Shown here piece by piece: positions 1 to 5,468 of a stretch of 5,468 nucleotides of DNA. Both the position numbers and the translations under genes were made by a program. Origin of the DNA: Pseudomonadota bacterium (lineage in GTDB: Bacteria; Pseudomonadota; Alphaproteobacteria; Rhizobiales; Devosiaceae). Position 1 is the stretch's first letter, and each line of letters starts with the position of its first letter. Below the pieces are notes generated by a model. The model worked only from the letters and a program-made list of their open reading frames with translations. It made no database searches and was not told where the DNA came from. The stretch spans positions 1 to 5,468 of the forward strand of contig JAEYTN010000569.1 in NCBI GenBank assembly GCA_023433985.1. Direction: 5' to 3'.

Positions 1-83
1 GGGCTTGCCTGGGTGCGGTGGGGATCGTGTTGCGCCATCACGGCCGGCTGATCGGCCAGCCCGCGGCCGTGGGCGCTGCCTAG
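1..83 (+). CDS. Possible C-terminal tail of a convergent gene (partial, unidentified)
   Basis: An open frame enters from the left edge (first full codon at position 3) and ends at TAG 81-83, giving 26 visible residues. They form a small hydrophobic stretch (ACLGAVGIVL) followed by a basic RHHGR patch and an Ala/Gly-rich end, as might follow the last membrane helix of a transporter or other membrane protein, but this is too short to assign. Third codon positions are mostly G or C, and this frame looks more protein-like than the other two plus-strand frames. Its stop shares the CTAG tetranucleotide 80-83 with the stop of the minus-strand Tm-1-like gene, a common arrangement for tightly convergent genes. 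The alternative is non-coding sequence, or a minus-strand gene starting at 38. The call rests on codon pattern and placement only. Confidence 0.35.
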   Translation, partial: ACLGAVGIVLRHHGRLIGQPAAVGAA

Positions 84-1279
84 GCGGCAGATATCTCGCG
101 GAAGTTCTCGACCAGCGCGGCAGCGAAGGCGGGATCGTTGATGTGGTGGCCGAGCTCGACGAGCCGGCGGTTGGGGGCTGGCTGCCAGTTCGCGCGGATG
201 GCCGTGACGAGGGCGTCGGTCGCGGCCGGATCGCCGAATGGCTGGCCGGGCTTGTCGAGGGCGGAGACGCCGCCAAGAGGCAGGAGGAAGCGCACCGGCC
301 CGGGCATGCGGTTGAGGCGCGAGACGATGAACTCGCCGATGCTGCGGTTTTCGTCGGGCGTGGTGCGCATCAGGGTGACCTGGGCGTTGTGGACGTGGAA
401 GTGCCGCTCCGCGAAGCGCGACGGGACGGTGTCGCGGGCACCGAAATTGACCATGTCGACGGCGCCGACCGAACCGACATAGGGCAGGCCGGTGCGGATG
501 ACGGCGCCGAAGCGATCCTCCGTGCACGGGAAGATGCCGCCGACAAGGAGATCCGCCACTTCGGTGGTGGTGACGTCGATCAGGCCGGCGAGCAGCCCGG
601 AGTCGGCGAGTTTCTCCATGGACTGACCGCCGGTACCGGTGGCGTGGAAGGTGTAGACCTCATGGCTCGCGTCCATCGCCTCGCGCACGGTGGTGACGCA
701 TTGGGTGGTGACGCCGAACATGGTCATGCCGAGGCCGGGCTTGTCGGAGGTGGAGGCGGGGACGGCGCCGAGCGCCATGCCGGCGGCAGCGTTGGCCGCA
801 TTGCCGATGACGCGCCGGGAGATGGCGTTGAGGCCGGCGACGTCGACGACCGAGTACATCATGGCGATGTCGTTGGGGCCGACATAGGGCGCGACGTTGG
901 CCGAGGCGACGGTCGAGACCATCAGCTTCGGCGTGCCGATGGGCAGGGCGCGCATGGCCTCGGTGACGATGGCAGTGTTGCCGGAGCCGCCGAGGCCGAG
1001 GACGGCCCCGATGTCGGGGCGGGAGGCGAGCCAGGCGGACAGGGCCTTCGCCATGGCGGAGACGGCCTGGCCGCGATCGGCGAGTCCGAGGACGGCGGCG
1101 GGGCCACCGGGGTGATGGGCGGCGATCTCGGCAGAGGTGACGTCGGCGCCCTCGCCTGCGGACTGCGTGCCGACATCGACGAGGATTGCTTCGGCGCCGG
1201 CGGCACGGACGCGTTCGGCGGCGTAGCGAAGTTCGGCGCCCTTGGTGTCAAGGGTGCCGATCACGTAGACGATTGCCAT
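80..1279 (-). CDS. Tm-1-like ATP-binding domain protein (UPF0261 family)
   Basis: This 399-residue protein matches the UPF0261 / Tm-1-like family in full length and motif order. Visible landmarks are the N-terminal strand with GTLDTKG (residues 8-14), a glycine loop GLGGSGNT (95-102), the conserved block STVASANVAPYVGPNDI (122-138), GVTTQCV (189-195), HATGTGGQSMEKL (212-224), DVTTTEV (235-241), HVHNAQVTLMRTT (295-307) and GHHINDP (377-383). The family is named after the N-terminal region of tomato Tm-1, an inhibitor of tobamovirus replication that binds ATP; the role of bacterial members is not established. There is no signal peptide or membrane segment, so it should be cytoplasmic. The start at 1279 is supported by GGAGG (1289-1285) five bases upstream. 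It lies last in the block, 157 bases after the GH172 gene. In plant Tm-1 this region is fused to a TIM-barrel domain, and many bacteria encode that part as a neighbouring gene; no such gene is seen here. The family call is firm, the function open. Confidence 0.92.
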   Translation of the reverse strand: MAIVYVIGTLDTKGAELRYAAERVRAAGAEAILVDVGTQSAGEGADVTSAEIAAHHPGGPAAVLGLADRGQAVSAMAKALSAWLASRPDIGAVLGLGGSGNTAIVTEAMRALPIGTPKLMVSTVASANVAPYVGPNDIAMMYSVVDVAGLNAISRRVIGNAANAAAGMALGAVPASTSDKPGLGMTMFGVTTQCVTTVREAMDASHEVYTFHATGTGGQSMEKLADSGLLAGLIDVTTTEVADLLVGGIFPCTEDRFGAVIRTGLPYVGSVGAVDMVNFGARDTVPSRFAERHFHVHNAQVTLMRTTPDENRSIGEFIVSRLNRMPGPVRFLLPLGGVSALDKPGQPFGDPAATDALVTAIRANWQPAPNRRLVELGHHINDPAFAAALVENFREISAA

Positions 1280-1438
1280 GTTCCCCTCCGGCCGGCCCTC
1301 CCGGCCGGTCTCTGGGGAGGATGGAGGAGGATTGGGGAGGAGCGCAACGGGGTTTACCTGCCCTCGTGGCCCCCTCCACCAGCTTCGCTGGTCCCCCCTC
1401 CCCCGCCACGCGGGGGAGGATATGTGCGGTTGACCGCG
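1280..1438. repeat. GC-rich intergenic palindromic repeat cluster
   Basis: The gap between the GH172 and Tm-1-like genes holds no convincing coding frame and is built of hairpins and purine-rich repeats. Plus-strand coordinates: ACCAGC (1378-1383) pairs with GCTGGT (1387-1392) over a TTC loop; CCTCCCCCGC (1397-1406) pairs with GCGGGGGAGG (1410-1419) over CAC; GCGGT (1426-1430) pairs with ACCGC (1433-1437) right after the GH172 stop; and the CCGGCCGG pair lies at 1288-1308. The octamer GGGGAGGA occurs three times (1314, 1334 and 1413). From memory this C-rich pattern with back-to-back hairpins resembles dispersed intergenic repeats of alphaproteobacterial genomes; that family link is not verified. 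No T-run follows the strong hairpin in the direction of transcription, so it is not a textbook intrinsic terminator, though it could cap the 3' end of the upstream message. I see no clear sigma-70 promoter in this gap. Confidence 0.6.
1281..1308 (-). promoter_or_regulatory. Ribosome binding site of the Tm-1-like gene abutted by a GC hairpin
   Basis: Read on the minus strand, two perfect CCGGCCGG arms (1308-1301 and 1295-1288) flank a five-base GAGGG loop. The last two bases of the second arm are the first two of GGAGGGG (1289-1283), the Shine-Dalgarno of the gene starting at 1279. An eight-base all-GC stem ending inside the ribosome binding site could lower or tune translation initiation. The loop itself resembles a second Shine-Dalgarno. 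Each arm is also self-complementary, so other foldings are possible. The geometry is seen directly; any regulatory effect is inferred. Confidence 0.5.
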
Positions 1439-2566
1439 TCAGATCACTTCCAGGTAGTCGCGATCCCTGAGTTCGGGGAACGGCGCCGTGGGGAGGGTCT
1501 GGTACCAGAAGGCGACGGAGGCGATGTCGTCCTGGAGGGGGAGGTACCGCCGGTCGGTCTTTTCCGTACGCCAGCCGAGCGCCTGGATGGTGACGCGGAG
1601 GTCCTGCTCGAAGCGGATCGGGTCGGTCAGGTGCCAGCGATACATGCCGAAGCGCTGCTGGGACCGGTAGGTGCCATCGGGGCGAAGGACCTGCGGCAGG
1701 CCGGCATAGGGGGTGGTGAATTCGCGGTAGCGGCTCTCCATGGTGTCGTCGACAACGCCGCCATCGAAATTATAGGCGCCGCAGAAATAGTCCTCGGTGC
1801 CGGTGCCGCAGATGGTGGGAAACTCGCCGTCGCCATCCATGAAGAACTTGATCTCGCCCTCGCCCCACCAGTTGGCGTTGTTGACGCCCCAGCCCATGAC
1901 GGTGCCGACGTAGTGGCCGCGGCCCTTCACGCCATCGAGGATGGTGTAATCGTCCTTGAAGGGCAGCGGGTTGGTGCGGCGGAACTGCGCGTGGAAATAG
2001 GCGGCGTCCTCGGGGACGTCGGTGAGGGTGTAGTTGATCTGGTAGTACATGATGCCCCAGTTCTCAGGATCACGGTTCTCGATCTCGATGCGGGCGGCCT
2101 TGCGGAAGGGCATCTCCCAGTAGCAGTTGAAGGCGCGGCCGGGATTGACGCAGACGGCGAGCGAGGTGACCTGGGCGAACTGGTTCCAGCCCGAGCAGAA
2201 GAAGTCGCCGACCGGTGCCTCGACCGAGGGGTGCTCCTGATCGTCCCACCAGATGCGGAGGATGAGGTCGCGCCAGCGGAGGTTGGCCGTGGTGAGCCAG
2301 ATCTGCTGGATGGCGCCCGAGCCCTTGATCTCGCCGAGCACGCGCTTTTCGCCGGGCTCGATGCGGATGGAGGGGGAGACCTTGACGCCGAGCCCGGTGC
2401 CGTCCTTGCCGAGGCCGCGGGCGTGGACCTTGCCCGTACCTTCGGTGGCCATGCCGCCCTTGCCCTTCTCTCCGGTGAAGTTCTCGGGCGAGATGGAGCG
2501 GGTCCTGGCCGGGCTGAGGCGGTAGAGGTTCGACAGGTTGACGCCGAGGCCGTTGAATTCTGCCAT
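1439..2566 (-). CDS. DUF2961 / glycoside hydrolase family 172 enzyme, cytoplasmic
   Basis: The 375-residue protein consists of essentially one DUF2961 domain, classed as GH172. Recognisable blocks are the N-terminal SRTRS-type segment RSISPENFTGEKGKGG (23-38, where many relatives have NPTGEKG), IWWDDQEHPSVEAPVGDFF (105-123), YWEMPFRKAARIEIEN (149-164), WWGEGEIKFFMDGD (233-246) and GTGTEDYF (254-261). Characterised family members use two glutamates; E258 of GTEDY and E236 or E238 of GEGE are the candidates here. Known GH172 activities are on alpha-D-fructofuranosidic bonds (including difructose dianhydride I) and alpha-D-arabinofuranosidic bonds; the family normally assembles into oligomers. 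The N-terminus has no signal peptide, so it probably acts on sugar already imported by the transporter encoded 22 bases upstream. The start at 2566 is supported by GGAAAG four bases before the ATG. The family is confident; the substrate is inferred only. Confidence 0.9.
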   Translation of the reverse strand: MAEFNGLGVNLSNLYRLSPARTRSISPENFTGEKGKGGMATEGTGKVHARGLGKDGTGLGVKVSPSIRIEPGEKRVLGEIKGSGAIQQIWLTTANLRWRDLILRIWWDDQEHPSVEAPVGDFFCSGWNQFAQVTSLAVCVNPGRAFNCYWEMPFRKAARIEIENRDPENWGIMYYQINYTLTDVPEDAAYFHAQFRRTNPLPFKDDYTILDGVKGRGHYVGTVMGWGVNNANWWGEGEIKFFMDGDGEFPTICGTGTEDYFCGAYNFDGGVVDDTMESRYREFTTPYAGLPQVLRPDGTYRSQQRFGMYRWHLTDPIRFEQDLRVTIQALGWRTEKTDRRYLPLQDDIASVAFWYQTLPTAPFPELRDRDYLEVI

Positions 2567-2576
2567 TTTTCTTTCC
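2567..2576 (-). promoter_or_regulatory. Ribosome binding site of the GH172 gene
   Basis: On the minus strand GGAAAG (2576-2571) stands four bases (AAAA) before the ATG at 2566. The A-rich leader is unusual in this GC-rich block and probably keeps the start site open. The gap to the stop of the upstream permease is only 22 bases with no terminator, supporting co-transcription with the importer. Confidence 0.55.
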
Positions 2577-2588
2577 GTTGGAGTTGGG

Positions 2589-3443
2589 TCAGCCCTTGAG
2601 GCCGGAGGTCTTGATGGAGTCCATGATCTGCCGCTGGAAGATCAGGAACAGCACCAGCATGGGGAGGGCCACGATGGTGGACGCGGCCATGGTGTAGTTC
2701 CACGAGGCCGAATACTGGTTCTTGAAGTTCGCGATCGCCACCTGCACCAGCCACAGGCCCTGGTCGCTCGCCACGGTCAGCGGCCAGAGGAAGCCGTTCC
2801 AGTTGGCGAGGAAGAAGAGGATGGCGAGGGCGGCGATGATCGGCCGGCTCATCGGCAGGATGACGCTCCAGTAGATGCGCCAGTAGCCGGCGCCGTCGAT
2901 GACCGCCGCCTCCTCCAGTTCGCGTGGCAGCGAGAGGTAGTACTGGCGGAGGAGGAAGATGCCGAAGGCGTTGAAGATCGCCGGGACGATGAGGCCAGCC
3001 CACGAGTTCAGCATGCCCATCGACCGCACGAGGATGAAGAGCGGCACGATGATGACCGGCAGCGAGACGAGGAAGGTCGAGAACATCGCGAGGAAGATGG
3101 TCTCGCGGCCGGGGAAGCGCAGGCGGGCGAGGGCGTAGCCGGCCATGGTGTGGAACAGCAGCGCCAGCACCGTCACCACCGCCGAGACGATGAAGGTGTT
3201 GAGCAGGTAGCGCCAGAACGGCACCTCGGTCAGCACGTAGACAAAGTTGTCGATGGTGGGCCTGGGCGGGATCAGGTCGGGCTTGAACACATCCGTCGGG
3301 CCCTTGAAGGCGATCGACAGCATATAGAGCAGCGGGAAGATCGCCATCAGCGCCAGCACGCAGGCGACGAGCAGCCAGACGACGCCGACGGTGTCGAGCC
3401 GCATACGGCTCGCGGGAAGGGAGGGGGCTGCCGTGTCAGTCAT
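2589..3443 (-). CDS. Sugar ABC transporter permease, MalG type
   Basis: This is the second inner-membrane subunit of a carbohydrate ABC importer (binding-protein-dependent transport superfamily). At 284 residues it has the usual size. Likely membrane segments lie near residues 20-43, 80-104, 115-139, 147-166, 202-222 and 251-269. The cytoplasmic EAA loop, which docks to the ATPase, is clear: EEAAVIDGAGYWRIYW (177-192) followed by ILPMSRP (195-201). The C-terminal IKTSGLKG is typical of MalG-like proteins. The frame is open further upstream to 3533, but the added 30 residues are Cys/Ser/Pro-rich and are the shadow of the overlapping permease; the start at 3443 gives the usual MalG N-terminus and an 8-base overlap with the upstream stop. 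M14 is an alternative start. Substrate cannot be read from the sequence beyond 'sugar type'. Confidence 0.93.
   Translation of the reverse strand: MTDTAAPSLPASRMRLDTVGVVWLLVACVLALMAIFPLLYMLSIAFKGPTDVFKPDLIPPRPTIDNFVYVLTEVPFWRYLLNTFIVSAVVTVLALLFHTMAGYALARLRFPGRETIFLAMFSTFLVSLPVIIVPLFILVRSMGMLNSWAGLIVPAIFNAFGIFLLRQYYLSLPRELEEAAVIDGAGYWRIYWSVILPMSRPIIAALAILFFLANWNGFLWPLTVASDQGLWLVQVAIANFKNQYSASWNYTMAASTIVALPMLVLFLIFQRQIMDSIKTSGLKG
3436..3443 (-). promoter_or_regulatory. Overlapping stop and start, MalF-type to MalG-type permease
   Basis: On the minus strand the bases read ATGACTGA: the ATG of the downstream permease (3443-3441) lies ahead of the TGA of the upstream one (3438-3436) in a different frame. 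Only a weak AAGGG precedes the start, so translational coupling, which keeps the two membrane subunits in balance, is likely. Confidence 0.7.
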
Positions 3444-4383
3444 ACTGGAACCGCCCGCCCTTGGTGATGAGGTAGAAGAACACGGTGATGACCAACAGCA
3501 GCACGACCAGCAGCGTGGCGATGGCCGAGGCATAGCCGAAGGCCGAATACTGGAAGGCCTGCTGGTAGATGTAGCTGATGAGCAACGAGGTGGAGTTGGC
3601 CGGGCCGCCCTTGGTCATCACGTAGACGAGGTCGAAGGCCTGCGCGCCGGTGACGGCGGCCACCGTCGAGACGATCAGCACGAAGAAGCTGGTGGGCCTC
3701 AGGAGCGGCAGGGTGATGAACCAGAAGCTCTGGGCCCGGCCGGCGCCGTCGATCTTCGCCGCCTCGTAGTACTCGCGCGGGATATCCTGCAGGCCGCCAA
3801 GGAAGATCAGCATGTAGAAGCCCATCAGGAACCACACCGCCGCGGCGGTGACGGTGAAGAGGGCCAGGTTGGGATTGCCGAGCAGCGACAGGCCGGGCAC
3901 TCCGAACATGGAGAACGAGCGCGGGATGACGCCGAGCTTGTCGACGACCATCAGCTGGAACACCAGCGCGACAACGACGAGGCTGACCATCTGCGGCGCG
4001 AAGAACATGGCGCGCAGCACGGTGTTCACCTTGCTGGTGCGCTGCACGAGGAGCGCGAGGCCGAGGCCGGTGACGTAGAGCAGCGGCACCAGCATCACCG
4101 TAAAGCTCAGGGTGACGCGCAGGGAGGACCAGAAGAGCGGGTCGACCAGCATCTTGCTGTAGTTGCCGAGGCCGACAAAGCGGAAGCTGCCGAAGCCATC
4201 GACCTCGAACACCGAAATGCCGAGCGCCAGGATCATCGGCAGGCCGATGAACACCAGCAGACCCAGCGCATCGGGCGCGACGAACAGGTAGCCGGCGATC
4301 ATCTCGCGCTGGCGGGTGGTGAGGCCGCGGTGGGCGGCGGGCTTTTGGCCCGCCACCGTTTCGCTTGTGGACAAGAGGGACAT
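3436..4383 (-). CDS. Sugar ABC transporter permease, MalF type
   Basis: This is the first membrane subunit of the importer, 315 residues. A charged cytoplasmic N-terminus (about 1-28, with TTRQREM) leads into six likely membrane segments near 30-58, 88-113, 122-146, 173-196, 231-250 and 283-306. The EAA loop that contacts the ATPase is EYYEAAKIDGAGRAQSF (204-220) followed by ITLPLLRP (223-230). VYVMTKGGPANST (253-265) is a hallmark of MalF/UgpA-like proteins, and the end FFYLITKGGRF is also typical. The frame is open upstream to 4659, but those 92 residues are Arg/Ala-rich antisense-like shadow of the binding-protein gene; the start at 4383 overlaps the upstream stop by one base and gives the normal length. 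The MalG-type partner follows with an 8-base overlap. Family and role are firm, substrate unknown. Confidence 0.93.
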   Translation of the reverse strand: MSLLSTSETVAGQKPAAHRGLTTRQREMIAGYLFVAPDALGLLVFIGLPMILALGISVFEVDGFGSFRFVGLGNYSKMLVDPLFWSSLRVTLSFTVMLVPLLYVTGLGLALLVQRTSKVNTVLRAMFFAPQMVSLVVVALVFQLMVVDKLGVIPRSFSMFGVPGLSLLGNPNLALFTVTAAAVWFLMGFYMLIFLGGLQDIPREYYEAAKIDGAGRAQSFWFITLPLLRPTSFFVLIVSTVAAVTGAQAFDLVYVMTKGGPANSTSLLISYIYQQAFQYSAFGYASAIATLLVVLLLVITVFFYLITKGGRFQYD

Positions 4384-4385
4384 CA
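4381..4385 (-). promoter_or_regulatory. TGATG stop-start junction, binding protein to MalF-type permease
   Basis: On the minus strand TGATG joins the stop of the binding-protein gene (4385-4383) to the start of the permease (4383-4381), sharing one A. No recognisable Shine-Dalgarno precedes the ATG, so re-initiation by ribosomes finishing the upstream gene is the likely route. This also decides the permease start. Confidence 0.7.
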
Positions 4386-5468
4386 GAGCAGCGGGGCGCC
4401 GGTGTAGCTCGCAAGGAACGCGTCGAGCTGCTGGCTCGCGGCGGTGGCCGCGGCCTGCGGATCGGTGCCGCCCAGCATGGCCGCCTGGATCGAGTCCGAG
4501 ATGATCTTGTAGACCTCGGGCGGCACGCGCGGCTCGGCGCGGGTACCGGGATGGATCTCGTTGGCGAACTTGGCGAGGTTGCCCTTGTTGAAGGCTTCCT
4601 TGCCGGCTTCGAGCGCGGAGTTGCGCGGCGGCATGTCGGACTTCGCCACGGTGCACCAATCGACGACGCGCTGCACCGAGCCCGGGTCCATCGAGGCGAG
4701 CGCCCAGGCGATGAACTTGGCCGCGGCTTCCGGGTTCTTGCCCTTGGAGTTGGCGACGAACGCCCAGCCGCCACCGACGGTGACGTACTTGCCGCCCGCC
4801 GGCACCGGCAGCTTGAAGATGCCGTAGGGGACGTCGGGCGCGTTGTTATCCATGGCCGAGATGCCCCAGATGCCGACGTTCTGGATGGCGCAGTAGCCCG
4901 AACCGAGGTTGGCGACGATATCGCCGCCGCCGCCGCCGAGCACCTGGCGCGGCGCCGCGCCGGAATTGACCGCATCCTGCCAGAGCTTCAGCGCCTGGAC
5001 CGTCGCCGGCGAGTCGTAGGCCGACTTGCCGTCGGCGGTCTGGAACTCGCCGCCCCCCTGCCACATGAAGGGGTACCAGGTGAAGTTCTGGTAGTAGCCG
5101 GGGTTGGTTTCGAACAGCAGGCCGTAGCGGTCGGCGGTGGTCAGCTTCTGGCCGAGCTCGAGCAGCTGGTCCCAGGTCTGCGGCACGTCGTTCTCGTTGA
5201 GGCCGGCGTCCTCGAAGGCCTTCACCGAGTAGTAGAAGGCCATCGGCTCGACTTCCATCGGGATGCCGTAGATCTTGCCGTCGACCATGCGGTTAGCGAT
5301 CACGGTCTCGGGGAAATCGGCCTGCGCGGCGGGGTCGATGTGCGGGGTGAGGTCGGCCAGCACGCCGCCATTGTAGTAGCGCAGGAAGTCGCCGGGCGAG
5401 ATGATGAAGATGTCCGGCCCCTGCCCCGACGCGAACGAGGTCGCGAGCTTGGTGCCGTTCATGTACTC
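4383..5468 (-). CDS. Family 1 extracellular sugar-binding protein (5' end missing)
   Basis: Solute-binding subunit of the ABC importer, expected in the periplasm. The visible part is 361 residues plus stop; the frame is open to the window edge, and the Met at 5462 is internal because it opens within the conserved early region (MNGTKLATSFASGQGPDIF). Family 1 proteins are usually about 400-450 residues, so roughly 50-90 residues, including any signal peptide, lie outside. Visible-residue landmarks: GQGPDIF (15-21), DGKIYGIPMEVEPMAFYY (63-80), TWDQLLELGQKL (98-109), GGGWAFVANSKGKNPEAAAKF (232-252) and a C-terminal helical region from about 291 (FNKGNLAKFA) onward. Aromatic residues (Y79/Y80, Y125/Y126, W131, W136, W201, W235) are candidates for sugar stacking. 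A five-glycine run (179-183) is encoded by GGC repeats at about 4922-4938. It is followed directly by the two permease genes. The sugar bound is unknown; proximity to GH172 suggests a furanoside-containing oligosaccharide. Confidence 0.92.
   Translation of the reverse strand, partial: EYMNGTKLATSFASGQGPDIFIISPGDFLRYYNGGVLADLTPHIDPAAQADFPETVIANRMVDGKIYGIPMEVEPMAFYYSVKAFEDAGLNENDVPQTWDQLLELGQKLTTADRYGLLFETNPGYYQNFTWYPFMWQGGGEFQTADGKSAYDSPATVQALKLWQDAVNSGAAPRQVLGGGGGDIVANLGSGYCAIQNVGIWGISAMDNNAPDVPYGIFKLPVPAGGKYVTVGGGWAFVANSKGKNPEAAAKFIAWALASMDPGSVQRVVDWCTVAKSDMPPRNSALEAGKEAFNKGNLAKFANEIHPGTRAEPRVPPEVYKIISDSIQAAMLGGTDPQAAATAASQQLDAFLASYTGAPLL

Noticed and set aside
1..38. A minus-strand start at 38 (MAQHDPHR...) as a further gene after the Tm-1-like gene
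   Set aside because: No Shine-Dalgarno precedes it, only 12 residues are visible, they do not resemble the TIM-barrel partner expected next to Tm-1-like genes, and the plus-strand frame over the same bases looks more protein-like. It cannot be fully excluded.
1280..1438. CRISPR array or small RNA gene in the intergenic gap
   Set aside because: The repeated units are short, irregularly spaced and palindromic, with no regular spacers; there is no clear promoter or terminator pair for an RNA gene.
5..2599. An 864-codon open frame on the plus strand spanning the GH172 and Tm-1-like genes
   Set aside because: It lies antisense to two well-recognised genes and runs straight through the repeat-filled gap. 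Its product is Gly/Ala/Asp/Glu/Val-rich with no recognisable domain, as expected when GC-rich genes lack stops on the opposite strand.
1927..3003. A 358-codon minus-strand frame across the MalG-type permease and GH172 junction
   Set aside because: Low-complexity Arg/Ser/Pro/Ala composition and no family resemblance; it is a shadow of the true frames.
2538..4407. Two long plus-strand frames (309 and 338 codons) opposite the permease genes
   Set aside because: The products are strings of His, Glu, Gln, Asp and Arg, the antisense image of hydrophobic membrane-protein codons. The minus-strand frames show clear permease motifs.
4922..4938. Short GCC/GGC trinucleotide run in the binding-protein gene as a phase-variable repeat
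   Set aside because: It is in frame, so changes in copy number would only alter the length of a glycine run, and five units are too few to be notable in a GC-rich genome.
3440..4975. A 511-codon minus-strand frame overlapping the binding protein and MalF-type permease
   Set aside because: It is an out-of-frame Arg/Pro/Ala/Ser-rich translation of two genes that are clearly recognised in other frames.

Overview
The window is GC-rich (roughly two-thirds G+C by eye) and carries one block of five tightly packed genes, all on the minus strand and so read from right to left. High GC, strong G/C preference at third codon positions, the style of sugar ABC importer, and a C/G-rich palindromic intergenic repeat all suggest an alphaproteobacterium, probably a soil or plant-associated member of the Hyphomicrobiales. 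That placement is an inference from composition and gene style; no rRNA or other marker gene is present.

Layout in transcription order: (1) 5468-4383, a family 1 sugar-type extracellular solute-binding protein whose N-terminus lies beyond the right edge; (2) 4383-3436, a MalF-type permease; (3) 3443-2589, a MalG-type permease; (4) 2566-1439, a DUF2961 / glycoside hydrolase family 172 enzyme without a signal peptide; (5) 1279-80, a Tm-1-like ATP-binding (UPF0261) protein. Genes 1-2 overlap by one base (TGATG), genes 2-3 overlap by eight bases, and genes 3-4 are separated by 22 bases, so genes 1-4 read as one transcription unit. A 157-base gap between genes 4 and 5 holds several strong hairpins of a GC-rich intergenic repeat; one hairpin abuts the Shine-Dalgarno of gene 5. 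At the far left a short open frame on the plus strand ends at 83 and may be the tail of a convergent gene, with both genes using a stop codon in one CTAG.

Working model (inference): the binding protein captures a carbohydrate in the periplasm, the two permeases import it, and the cytoplasmic GH172 enzyme cleaves it. Characterised GH172 members act on alpha-D-fructofuranosidic or alpha-D-arabinofuranosidic linkages, so the substrate could be a fructan-derived sugar such as a difructose dianhydride, or an arabinan or other furanoside fragment. The ATPase that must power the importer is not in the window. The Tm-1-like protein belongs to a widespread family without a settled bacterial function; its position suggests a link to the same catabolic unit. 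The parts are known families. The unresolved points are this gene combination and its substrate.
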